From: Lachnospiraceae bacterium
GTDB lineage: Bacteria > Bacillota > Clostridia > Lachnospirales > Lachnospiraceae
Reading direction: 5' to 3'
Length of the DNA: 40,009 nt
NCBI GenBank assembly: GCA_017437785.1
Contig: JAFRXH010000004.1
Span: 1 to 40,009, forward strand
The position numbers and the translations under genes are program-made. This document shows positions 14,636-22,793 of this stretch, piece after piece. The notes beneath the pieces are model-generated. The model was given only the letters and a program-made list of their open reading frames with translations. It ran no database searches and was not told the origin of the DNA. Each line of letters starts with the position of its first letter. Positions within the stretch are counted from its first letter, which is position 1.

Positions 14636-17600
14636 TTATTTATCTTCTTTCTTTTTCTTTTCGATGAAAGTAACTACAGCAAGGGCTGCTAATGAGATCA
14701 TACCTGCTATTGCAAATACTCCTGCAGTATTGTGATCTCCGGTCTGGGGTGAACGGTCAAGGCTGCCTCTGCCGCCGTTTCCGTTATTTCCGCCGTTACC
14801 ACCATTTCCTCCGAAAGGAGTAGGTGTAGGTCTTCCGCCCTTTCCGCTTGAAGGTGTAGGTGTTACCTTGCCGTTTCCGCCATCACCGGGTGTAGGTGTT
14901 ACCCTGCCGCTTCCACCGCCATCGGGTGTGGGTGTAGGTGTATTTTCCGGAGTGGGTGTAGGTGTTACCTTTCCGCTTGAACCGCCGCCGGGTGTAGGTG
15001 TTACTTTCTTCTTGCCACCCTTAGGTGTAGGAGTAGGTGTACTCTCCGTAGTGGTGGGTGTAGGAGTAGGTGTATCCGTAGGCGTAGGCGTTACGGTCGG
15101 CTGATCCGGTCCGGGTGTAGGTGTCACTGTAGGTGTGGGTGTGGGTGTGTCTGTAGGCGTAGGTGTAGGTGTTACAGGGAAGGGATCATCGATCATAACG
15201 ACCACTGCTCCATCCATCTCTCCGTCACAGGTCACGTTTCCTTCATCATCTACGGTGATCTTTATATCCGGTGCTTTCTGGTAACCTTCGGGAGCACTTA
15301 CTTCGCTCATGACATAGGTTCCGGAAGCTATACCGGTGATCACGGTTATGCTCTTGGTAGTGGTAAAGGATATATAATTTCTGGTCTTCTTAAGATCCTT
15401 TGCCGTCTCGCCGTCCTGTGTAGCACTTACACGGCTGTCACGCATATCAAAGTTTCCGTCTTCTCTGGTGAACTTAAGTACTGCGCCCTCAAGTGAATCA
15501 CCGTCTACCTTGCTGATAACCTTGTTAATTGATACATCAAATCTGGTAGGTATATAGCTGTACTTGTTGTTAAATACTATCTCACCGGTAGGTGCTGTGA
15601 CAACAGCCTTTCCGTCCTTAACGGTAACCTTGCCGTTTACTACGGTCTCGTCATAAGTCATACCCTTTACTTTAGGCTCAGGGATAACTTCCTTTAAGCT
15701 GAATTCGTATTCGCCGTCTCCGCCCTTTATAATGATGTCGGTAAACTCAACTGTTCCGTCAGCCTGGTTTGACTCGTAATACTTCTTATCCTGAATGGTC
15801 AGCTCGAAACTGTAATCGCCTGCCTTTAAGTTCTTCTCATTTGTCCAGTCACCGCTTAACTGCTTCTTGAACTTAAGTGAGAACTTAACATCATTCTCGG
15901 ATACCGTAGTCTCATAGCTGTTCTTGAACTCACGCTCAGCAGCACTGCCGCTTACGACTGCCTTGAGAGTACCGCTGCCATCATCGGTCACGGTCACGCT
16001 TACTTCGAATTCGCTCTCATCGTATGTAACGCCGGGCTCACTGCCCTTTACCTCACGGATAACATATTCATATACTCCGGGAGCATCATACTCAAGCTTA
16101 AATATCACGCTTCCGTCTGCTTTATTACGTGCGGTTGCGATAACGGCGGTCTCGCCCTTCTTTGAAAGGGTGAATCCGAACTGTCCGTCCTTAAGTGCAG
16201 CACCTTCTCCGGTATAAGTCTTAACTGCAGGTATCTCTGCCTTTACGGATGATGCCTTGTAATGATTTTCAAACTTGACCGGCTGTGTTACTGCAGCAGT
16301 ATCACCCTTCTTTGTGATCTCTACCTTAGCAGGATTTACAAGCTTGTATTCTTTTACTTCAACGGTAACTTTTACAACATATACCGTCTTGTCATAGGTG
16401 ATACCGTCCTTAAGGCCTTCGCTCTCCTTAAGCTCATACTCGTAAGTACCTGCTTCCTTGTAGTCGCTTATCTTTATGGTGAGCTTTCCGTCAGCATCTG
16501 TAGTTCCCTTGTAAACTTTACCTTTTACATTCTTTGATGTTCCGGTAAGAGTGAACTCAAATCCTTCTTTGGATATTTCTGCATTGCTTCCGGTGGTATC
16601 GTTGATAATGCTCTTTTCAATCTCGATAACTGCTTCACTGCTGCCGGTGATAGGCATAGCCTCATCGGTCATCGTGATGGTGTACTTTCCGCCATCCTCA
16701 CTCAGTACCTTTGCATCGGAGCTGGTGATCGTTATCTTTCCGTCTTTAATAGTGAACTTGATATCGGTCGCTACCTTGTAGCCGTCGGGTGCGTTCTCCT
16801 CATGGAGTACGTATTCGCCGTCAGGCAGATTCTTTATAAGGGTTGCACTCGATCCGGATGTAAACTTGATCTCCGTAGCCTTTCCGGTCTTGGGGTTCAT
16901 CTGTGCATCCGTTCCAAGTTCTACATTTGAAAGGTCAAATTCGATGGCGTTGCCTTTTGCATCCTTACCGGTCAGTGTAAGTTCTGCTCCTGCAAGCTCC
17001 TTGCCGTCTACATCCTTCTTGCTGATGTTAAGATCGGTCCTGGGCTCTGCCTCATCGATCACGGTCAGGGTGTACTTTCCGTCTTTTCCTGAGATCACTT
17101 CCGATCCGGTACTTATAAGTGTTGCTACCCCGTTCACTACCTTGAACTTGATGGTGGTAGCTACTTTATATCCGTCGGGAGCATTGGTCTCTTCAAGAGT
17201 ATATTCTCCGTCGGGCAGGTTCTTGATCACAGTTGCGCTGCTTCCGGATGTAAACTTGATCTCCGTAGCCTTTCCGCTGGTCTTGTCCATCTTTGCGCCT
17301 GTTCCAAGTTCTACCTTGGAAAGATCGAACTCGATGGTATTGCCGTTTACGTCTTTTCCGGTCAGCTTAAGTTCTGCTCCTTCAAGTTCCTTGCCTGCTA
17401 CGTCCTTCTTGCTGATGGTTAAGTCGATCTTCTTATCAGCTTCATCGGTCATAGTAATGGTGTACTTGCCGTCCTTATCATCCAGTACCTTTGCATCGGA
17501 GCTGGTGATCGTTATCTTTCCGTTCTTAATGGTGAACTTGATATCGGTCGCTACCTTGTAGCCTTCAGGTGCGTTCTCCTCATGGAGTACATATTCACCG

Positions 17601-20269
17601 TCGGGCAGATTCTCTATAACGGTATCTTCATCACCGGAGGTAAATACGATCTCGGTAGCCTTTCCGCTGGTCTTGTCCATCTTTGCGCCTTTGCCGAGTT
17701 TTACCTTCGACAGGTCAAATTCGATGGCATTGCCGCTTTCATCCTTACCGGTCAGCTTAAGTTCTGCTCCGGCAACTTCCTTGCCGGCTACATCCTTCTT
17801 GCTGATGGTAACGTCGGTCTTAGGCTCTGCCTCGTCGGTCATCGTGATGGTGTACTTTCCATCCTTATCATCCAGTACCTTTGCATCGGAGCTGGTGATC
17901 GTTATCTTTCCATCCTTAATAGTGAACTCGATATCGGTCGCTACCTTGTAGCCGTCGGGTGCGTTCACCTCATGGAGTACATATTTTCCGTCAGGCAGAT
18001 TCTTTATAATGGTATCTTCATCACCGGATGTAAATACGATCTCAGTAGCCTTTCCGCTGGTCTTGTCCATCTTTGCGCCTTTGCCGAGTTTTACATTCGA
18101 CAGGTCAAACTCGATGGTATTGCCTTTTTCATCTTTACCGGTCAGCTTAAGCTCTGCTCCCGCAACCTCCTTGCCGTCTACATCCTTCTTGCTGATGGTC
18201 ACATCGGTCTTAGGTGCTGCCTCGTCGATCACGGTCAGGGTATACTTGCCGTCCTTGCCTTCAAGGACTTCGGATCCCATGCTTATAAGAGTTGCAACAC
18301 CGTCTACTACCTTAAACTTGATAGTAGTTGCTACCTTGTAGCCCTCGGGTGCATTTACTTCTTCAAGTTCATATTCTCCGTCAGGGAGATTCTTGATCAC
18401 GGTTGCACTGCTTCCCGAAGTAAATTTGATCTCTTTTGACTTCCCGCTGTTAGGGCTCATCTTCGCATCCGTTCCAAGAACTACGCTTGAAAGATCAAAT
18501 ACTATGGCATTACCGTTATCATCCTTACCGGTCAGCTTAAGTTCTGCGCCTTTAAGCTCCTTGCCGGCTACATCCTTTTTGCTTATGGTCAGATCAAGAG
18601 GCTCTCTTACAAGGTTAAAGAACTCAAGCAGTGCGAATTCAACACCGGACATATTCACTTCATCATCCGTCTTAAATACGCTGCCATCGCCCAAGTAGGT
18701 CTTTGATGTTACCGTATAGCTGAGCTGCCCATTTGTATTATGTACGACCAGTTTTACCTCTATACGCCCCCTTGAGATCTGGATACCATCCTTATAGGTA
18801 CCTGCTCCGACCTCGTTGATCACATAATAGAATGTTTTCTGGTTGTTTTTTCCTATATACTTACTGTCCCGACTGTACGCAGGATCGGTATAGAAATGGA
18901 TGGTAGGGAACTTGATGTTATTTGTAGCCTGGTTATAAACCACTACAGGCTTACGCCCTTTGGTGCTGTATGTCTGATCAGTCTCGTACCAGTTAAATCC
19001 GTAGGTATTGGGTTCTGTAAATACGCTGGTATCTTCCTTTGTATTTTCCCCATCCCATTTGTGTGTATAAACTTTTCTTGCGGAGAAGTGGATCTCACCC
19101 TTTCCGTCGCGCATCACTTCCTGGCTGCCGCCCTTGTAGATGTAATGCCACTCAGCATGGTTGATCATCTTGCCGCCGGCTATTGCCCAGCCTGCGGATG
19201 AACCGGTCACATCAACGGATGATCCGGTTCCTGTTACGATAAAGGTACCTGCATTATTGATCAGCTCAACCTTTGCGTCGTTTGCATTGACATTCCAGAT
19301 AACCTTCTGGCATATTTCCTTATCAACCTGGTCATTGGTATGTCCGTCAGCCTCAGTGGCTCCCGCACTACCTGTAGTTGAGGTTATCCAGTTCTTACCT
19401 TTGTCAACAGATACGCTTATCTTATTAAGCTTCAGATCCTTCATGGAATCGGCAAAGTTAAATACAACTATCGTAGTGGTATCCTTGATTATCTGGATAC
19501 CTTCGCTGGCAGCAAAGTAATTGCTGATCTTTGATGACGGAGTTACATTGATATAGACAACCTTATTTACAAACTCACCGTTATCAAGATCCATGACAAA
19601 GTGAGCCGTATCCTGATGACCGTTGCTGTCGGTTACGCGATAGTCATCCGGATTAATGGCGTATGAGCTGTCATTTGCCTTTCTATTGATCTCGACGCCC
19701 TTTTTTCTGGCATCGTTTATGATAAGCGCTATATTGTCGGATGCAGTTTTTTTGGCAACGGGATATATGAAAAGCTCCTGATCGCTGTGCGCGCCAAAAT
19801 TGTAATCGATCCAGAAATTCCCGTAATGTCCTACATATACGTCATGCCCGTTCTGATCCTTCCAGGGGTATGTAAAGTTACCGTATATTTCCTGGGCAAC
19901 TTCCATGTTGTATGTATTGGCAGTCTGCTTTGAACCAATGGCCACTTCGCCGGAAACCAGCTCTGCAAGAATAAACTGTGCCGTTCCGGTTATGAAGTCA
20001 ACATCCGTAACGTTTGAATTGACCTGGGTAAGCTTGTTGATAGCATACGTGGTCTCCATATGGTTTGCATGGGTGAATTGATCGGCAACGATTCCGAAAT
20101 CGGTGCCTCTGCCCAGAATAGTGGCATAGTTTACAGCACTGGATGCATCCTGGTTGGCAGGTGTAGCTGCGTAAGCCTTCTCCGAAGGCATGACCGCCAG
20201 GGTGCTGACCGCTAAAATACCGGCCATTGTTCCCGACACAATCCGTTGAATCAGTTTTTTGAGTTTCAT
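14636..20269 (-). CDS. giant sortase-anchored adhesin / SpaA-type pilin-like surface protein
   Basis: 1,877 residues, starting at MKLKKLIQRIVSGTM with GGAAAGG upstream; an in-frame ATG 14 codons earlier lacks a site. The signal peptide ends AYA|A (34/35). Residues about 45-330 resemble a choice-of-anchor A adhesin domain (YATILGRGTDFGIVADQFTH). Five 130-residue SpaA/Cna-B repeats follow (about 555-1203), each with ISKKDV.GKE..GAEL and NLPDG.Y.L.E.NAP.GYKVAT, the lysine and glutamate pattern of isopeptide-bonded domains. Three Spy0128-like pilin domains (about 1208-1540, e.g. AGTYEYELKE, PGVYEYVIRE), another Cna-B domain, a Thr/Pro then Gly/Asn stalk (about 1685-1835), SPQTGD (1840-1845), a membrane segment and KKKKEDK complete it. 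It is a covalently anchored fibre-like adhesin. SPQTG replaces LPXTG. No sortase gene is nearby. Confidence 0.93.
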   Translation of the reverse strand: MKLKKLIQRIVSGTMAGILAVSTLAVMPSEKAYAATPANQDASSAVNYATILGRGTDFGIVADQFTHANHMETTYAINKLTQVNSNVTDVDFITGTAQFILAELVSGEVAIGSKQTANTYNMEVAQEIYGNFTYPWKDQNGHDVYVGHYGNFWIDYNFGAHSDQELFIYPVAKKTASDNIALIINDARKKGVEINRKANDSSYAINPDDYRVTDSNGHQDTAHFVMDLDNGEFVNKVVYINVTPSSKISNYFAASEGIQIIKDTTTIVVFNFADSMKDLKLNKISVSVDKGKNWITSTTGSAGATEADGHTNDQVDKEICQKVIWNVNANDAKVELINNAGTFIVTGTGSSVDVTGSSAGWAIAGGKMINHAEWHYIYKGGSQEVMRDGKGEIHFSARKVYTHKWDGENTKEDTSVFTEPNTYGFNWYETDQTYSTKGRKPVVVYNQATNNIKFPTIHFYTDPAYSRDSKYIGKNNQKTFYYVINEVGAGTYKDGIQISRGRIEVKLVVHNTNGQLSYTVTSKTYLGDGSVFKTDDEVNMSGVEFALLEFFNLVREPLDLTISKKDVAGKELKGAELKLTGKDDNGNAIVFDLSSVVLGTDAKMSPNSGKSKEIKFTSGSSATVIKNLPDGEYELEEVNAPEGYKVATTIKFKVVDGVATLISMGSEVLEGKDGKYTLTVIDEAAPKTDVTISKKDVDGKEVAGAELKLTGKDEKGNTIEFDLSNVKLGKGAKMDKTSGKATEIVFTSGDEDTIIKNLPDGKYVLHEVNAPDGYKVATDIEFTIKDGKITITSSDAKVLDDKDGKYTITMTDEAEPKTDVTISKKDVAGKEVAGAELKLTGKDESGNAIEFDLSKVKLGKGAKMDKTSGKATEIVFTSGDEDTVIENLPDGEYVLHEENAPEGYKVATDIKFTIKNGKITITSSDAKVLDDKDGKYTITMTDEADKKIDLTISKKDVAGKELEGAELKLTGKDVNGNTIEFDLSKVELGTGAKMDKTSGKATEIKFTSGSSATVIKNLPDGEYTLEETNAPDGYKVATTIKFKVVNGVATLISTGSEVISGKDGKYTLTVIDEAEPRTDLNISKKDVDGKELAGAELTLTGKDAKGNAIEFDLSNVELGTDAQMNPKTGKATEIKFTSGSSATLIKNLPDGEYVLHEENAPDGYKVATDIKFTIKDGKITITSSDAKVLSEDGGKYTITMTDEAMPITGSSEAVIEIEKSIINDTTGSNAEISKEGFEFTLTGTSKNVKGKVYKGTTDADGKLTIKISDYKEAGTYEYELKESEGLKDGITYDKTVYVVKVTVEVKEYKLVNPAKVEITKKGDTAAVTQPVKFENHYKASSVKAEIPAVKTYTGEGAALKDGQFGFTLSKKGETAVIATARNKADGSVIFKLEYDAPGVYEYVIREVKGSEPGVTYDESEFEVSVTVTDDGSGTLKAVVSGSAAEREFKNSYETTVSENDVKFSLKFKKQLSGDWTNEKNLKAGDYSFELTIQDKKYYESNQADGTVEFTDIIIKGGDGEYEFSLKEVIPEPKVKGMTYDETVVNGKVTVKDGKAVVTAPTGEIVFNNKYSYIPTRFDVSINKVISKVDGDSLEGAVLKFTREDGNFDMRDSRVSATQDGETAKDLKKTRNYISFTTTKSITVITGIASGTYVMSEVSAPEGYQKAPDIKITVDDEGNVTCDGEMDGAVVVMIDDPFPVTPTPTPTDTPTPTPTVTPTPGPDQPTVTPTPTDTPTPTPTTTESTPTPTPKGGKKKVTPTPGGGSSGKVTPTPTPENTPTPTPDGGGSGRVTPTPGDGGNGKVTPTPSSGKGGRPTPTPFGGNGGNGGNNGNGGRGSLDRSPQTGDHNTAGVFAIAGMISLAALAVVTFIEKKKKEDK
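16650..18600 (-). repeat. five tandem 390-bp repeats inside the adhesin gene
   Basis: The anchor for the ISKKD codons (GCTGATGGT or close variants) lies at 17021, 17411, 17801, 18191 and 18581 (GCTTATGGT), an exact 390-bp spacing. Repeats 2 and 3 are nearly identical over long stretches. The array can expand or contract by homologous recombination without a frameshift. Confidence 0.9.
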
Positions 20270-20356
20270 AAGCCTTTCCTTTCCTGGTACCTTGTTGCTT
20301 GTTGTCTCCACTCTTTGTAAACGCTTTCATGCGCTGTACGCACAAACTTGTGTGTT

Positions 20357-20395
20357 ATTATAAAGAAAAACCACCCGTATTACCAGTGGTTTTTC
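20357..20395 (-). promoter_or_regulatory. hairpin followed by -10 element upstream of the adhesin gene
   Basis: The minus strand has 10-bp arms GAAAAACCAC/GTGGTTTTTC around an 11-nt loop (20395-20365), then TATAAT (20362-20357). The hairpin could end transcripts from the DUF2298 gene. The TATAAT may start the adhesin transcript near 20350, but no good -35 is present (TGGTAA at 17 nt). Farther upstream, TTGTAC..GTACAA is a second small inverted repeat. No gene is seen in 20312-20530. Confidence 0.5.
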
Positions 20396-20530
20396 ATGAA
20401 TAGACATAATTTCGTCACTATTAACATAGTTATGATTACCACATAGTATTGTACTCTTTATAATGTACAACATGTGGGGTTAACATAAATCACAACAGCT
20501 TTTTTCCCTAAAGACCGGCCTCTGTTTTCG

Positions 20531-22741
20531 TCAATTTAACCGAACTATAAAAGTGTATGTGCCGTCTTCCTGCACGGGACCGGTGTAGATCACTTCACCC
20601 AGGTCCATAAGGGCTGCAGCATCCATGCCTTCACCGGAATACTTTTCGTACTCACAATGTCCCACAAAGACGTAGTCGACACCATATTCCTCCATCAGCG
20701 CCTTATCCGCATCCACATACATACGGCGCACTATATCCACACGCTCATCCACAGGGGTGAGGTCGTTATGCCACAGCCATTCATGCGTATGCCATCCCAA
20801 TACCGTAGGCAGTCCGCTTATAACGGATACACGGTTATATATAGTATAGCTGTCGCCGTTAGCTTCCAGCACCACACTGCCGGAGGGGATATTATCCCTT
20901 ACCCAGTACACGGCTTCGCTGTCCATGGGGTCCTCGCGCTCGATATAAGCATCACCGCGCAGCCCCTTATAATTCTCCCTGTCCTTTATATCCCCGGCAC
21001 TCATTCGCAGCGCGGTGACAAAATAACCGCAGCAGAGTACCAGTATCACCCCGCCTATGCTTCCCCATTTCCTCTGCGTCTTAGTCTCCGGCTTCATGAC
21101 AAAGCGTCCCACAACATAACACATCATAAGGTTCAGCATTATAAAAGCCTGATAGCTTAACTTAAACATTGTATTGAAGCGCTTGAAATCACCGGAATAG
21201 ATATCTTCTATATAAATGATCTCGGGTATCAGTATCAGTCCGGCCCCGCAAAGCCCCATCAAAAGCACATACAGATCGGTCTTTTCAAAAGAGCGCAGCC
21301 GGTTCCTTATGCTGTCGCCCCTGCATCTTGAAATGACCGCTACGGCGAAGCCGGTCAAAAGACTAAGAGGCAGCGCCCATAATATAGCCAGCTGGTATAA
21401 AGGCGTATGGTTTTCCGCAAAGCATATACCGTTGGCCATAGCCTTGAAACTCAGCTGGAAAGGCAGGCTCACCGCCAGACTCATAAGCAGCACCACGGCT
21501 CCCTGAAGCGCCGTTACCGATACCACCTTTAAAGGATTTATCTGCCTGCGCATATTAAGAGCCAAAAGTACCGCCCCGCTCACCACAAAGTAAATGGGAA
21601 AATCCCAGAAATTCTCCATGACACAGATACCGGTAAGGAAGGAAAGCACCCATAGCCGGGGTTTCCTGAGTTCAGAAGCAAAGATCGACGACACTATCAC
21701 CGACTCTTCCGCCTCCTCTTCATTATCCTTTATCCATGCATAGAGTATTGCCAGGATCGTAAGTACCACGAAAATATTGATCACATGGGCGTGAAGGTCT
21801 CCCAGCAGGAAAGAATATGCCGGGTATTCATGCGCGGTCCTGTCGTTGGTCTCGGGATGATACCCTATATAACGGGTAGAATCCGCATACCAGTAGGAAG
21901 GTTTATCTCCGGGTATCGCCAGGATATCCCAGGTCCAGGGTACTAAAAAGTTAAAGATAAGATAGTGCACGCTGGCAGCTCCGGGAAGCACCATTGCCGC
22001 AAGGACACCCGCCACCGCAGCCTTTTTCTTATCGCTGCTGTTTCCGAGCATCAGCTGATATACCAGACTGAAGGCAAAGCTTAAGCACAGAGCAAAGCAC
22101 ATCACCAAGGACAGATTATAGCCGTAGTCTACACTGTTAAGGGACAGCTTGGTCAGAAATGTGCAGAAATACTGCCCGAAATAATAATAGTTCAGATCCT
22201 CTCCCGCAAACCACAGATCCTCGGGCGGAAAATAGTCGCTGCGGTATATGCTCTGCATAAAGCCGTAGTCCATCATACGCTCCGTACCGTAGGCGTCGGG
22301 ATTAAAACATTTGACATAACAGAAGAACAGAAACGCTGCGGTAAATACAGCCTCTCTTATAAGTATGGTCTCAAGAGGCATTTCCTTTAAAAGCTCTTTT
22401 GTATTCTTTTTAAATACATATTGGCTAAGCACCCACCATAACGCCATGCACAGTATGGTGGCAACTATTACTGCAGCCGTTGAAAACTTTATAAGACGCA
22501 GAGAGGCAAAAAACCACAAAAGCCATGCGGGCGCTATGCCTCCCAGTATCTTTCCGAAAACATACCCCTTATCGCTGAAGGAAGAAAAAAGCTTAGCGCA
22601 CAGCGGATATGCCGCCAGTCCCAGGACCAGCATCATCAGCCACCATTTAAAGGCGGGCGTCATATCCTCCCCCATAAGCGCAAACCCCGCCACAAGTTCC
22701 GCTACTATTACTATTCCTGCAATAATACCGCTCTTTTTCAT
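20531..22741 (-). CDS. DUF2298 (YYY-domain) multi-pass membrane protein, GT-C-like
   Basis: 736 residues with about a dozen membrane segments. It has the DUF2298 hallmarks DLWFAGEDLNYYYFGQYFC (near 180) and EYPAYSFLLGDLHAHV (near 315), with TRYIGYHPETND between. A soluble C-terminal part carries EAVYWVRDNIPSGSVVLEAN and VLGWHTHEWLWHND. DUF2298 proteins have the layout of GT-C glycosyltransferases, which use lipid-linked sugars on the outer membrane face; the acidic residue in the first loop is probably catalytic. GCAGGAGGAATTC precedes the ATG, 52 bp after the related gene at 22794. The next gene downstream is the adhesin, a conceivable acceptor. Confidence 0.85.
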   Translation of the reverse strand: MKKSGIIAGIVIVAELVAGFALMGEDMTPAFKWWLMMLVLGLAAYPLCAKLFSSFSDKGYVFGKILGGIAPAWLLWFFASLRLIKFSTAAVIVATILCMALWWVLSQYVFKKNTKELLKEMPLETILIREAVFTAAFLFFCYVKCFNPDAYGTERMMDYGFMQSIYRSDYFPPEDLWFAGEDLNYYYFGQYFCTFLTKLSLNSVDYGYNLSLVMCFALCLSFAFSLVYQLMLGNSSDKKKAAVAGVLAAMVLPGAASVHYLIFNFLVPWTWDILAIPGDKPSYWYADSTRYIGYHPETNDRTAHEYPAYSFLLGDLHAHVINIFVVLTILAILYAWIKDNEEEAEESVIVSSIFASELRKPRLWVLSFLTGICVMENFWDFPIYFVVSGAVLLALNMRRQINPLKVVSVTALQGAVVLLMSLAVSLPFQLSFKAMANGICFAENHTPLYQLAILWALPLSLLTGFAVAVISRCRGDSIRNRLRSFEKTDLYVLLMGLCGAGLILIPEIIYIEDIYSGDFKRFNTMFKLSYQAFIMLNLMMCYVVGRFVMKPETKTQRKWGSIGGVILVLCCGYFVTALRMSAGDIKDRENYKGLRGDAYIEREDPMDSEAVYWVRDNIPSGSVVLEANGDSYTIYNRVSVISGLPTVLGWHTHEWLWHNDLTPVDERVDIVRRMYVDADKALMEEYGVDYVFVGHCEYEKYSGEGMDAAALMDLGEVIYTGPVQEDGTYTFIVRLN

Positions 22742-22793
22742 GAATTCCTCCTGCCTCTGTATCTGTAAGCTGTGTGTGATAAGACTGTTTTCG

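Noticed and set aside
15924-18698. Long plus-strand open frames opposite the adhesin gene
   Set aside because: They repeat with the 390-bp period and are antisense shadows of the repeat-rich coding strand, with no ribosome binding sites and Ser/Pro/Leu-biased translations.
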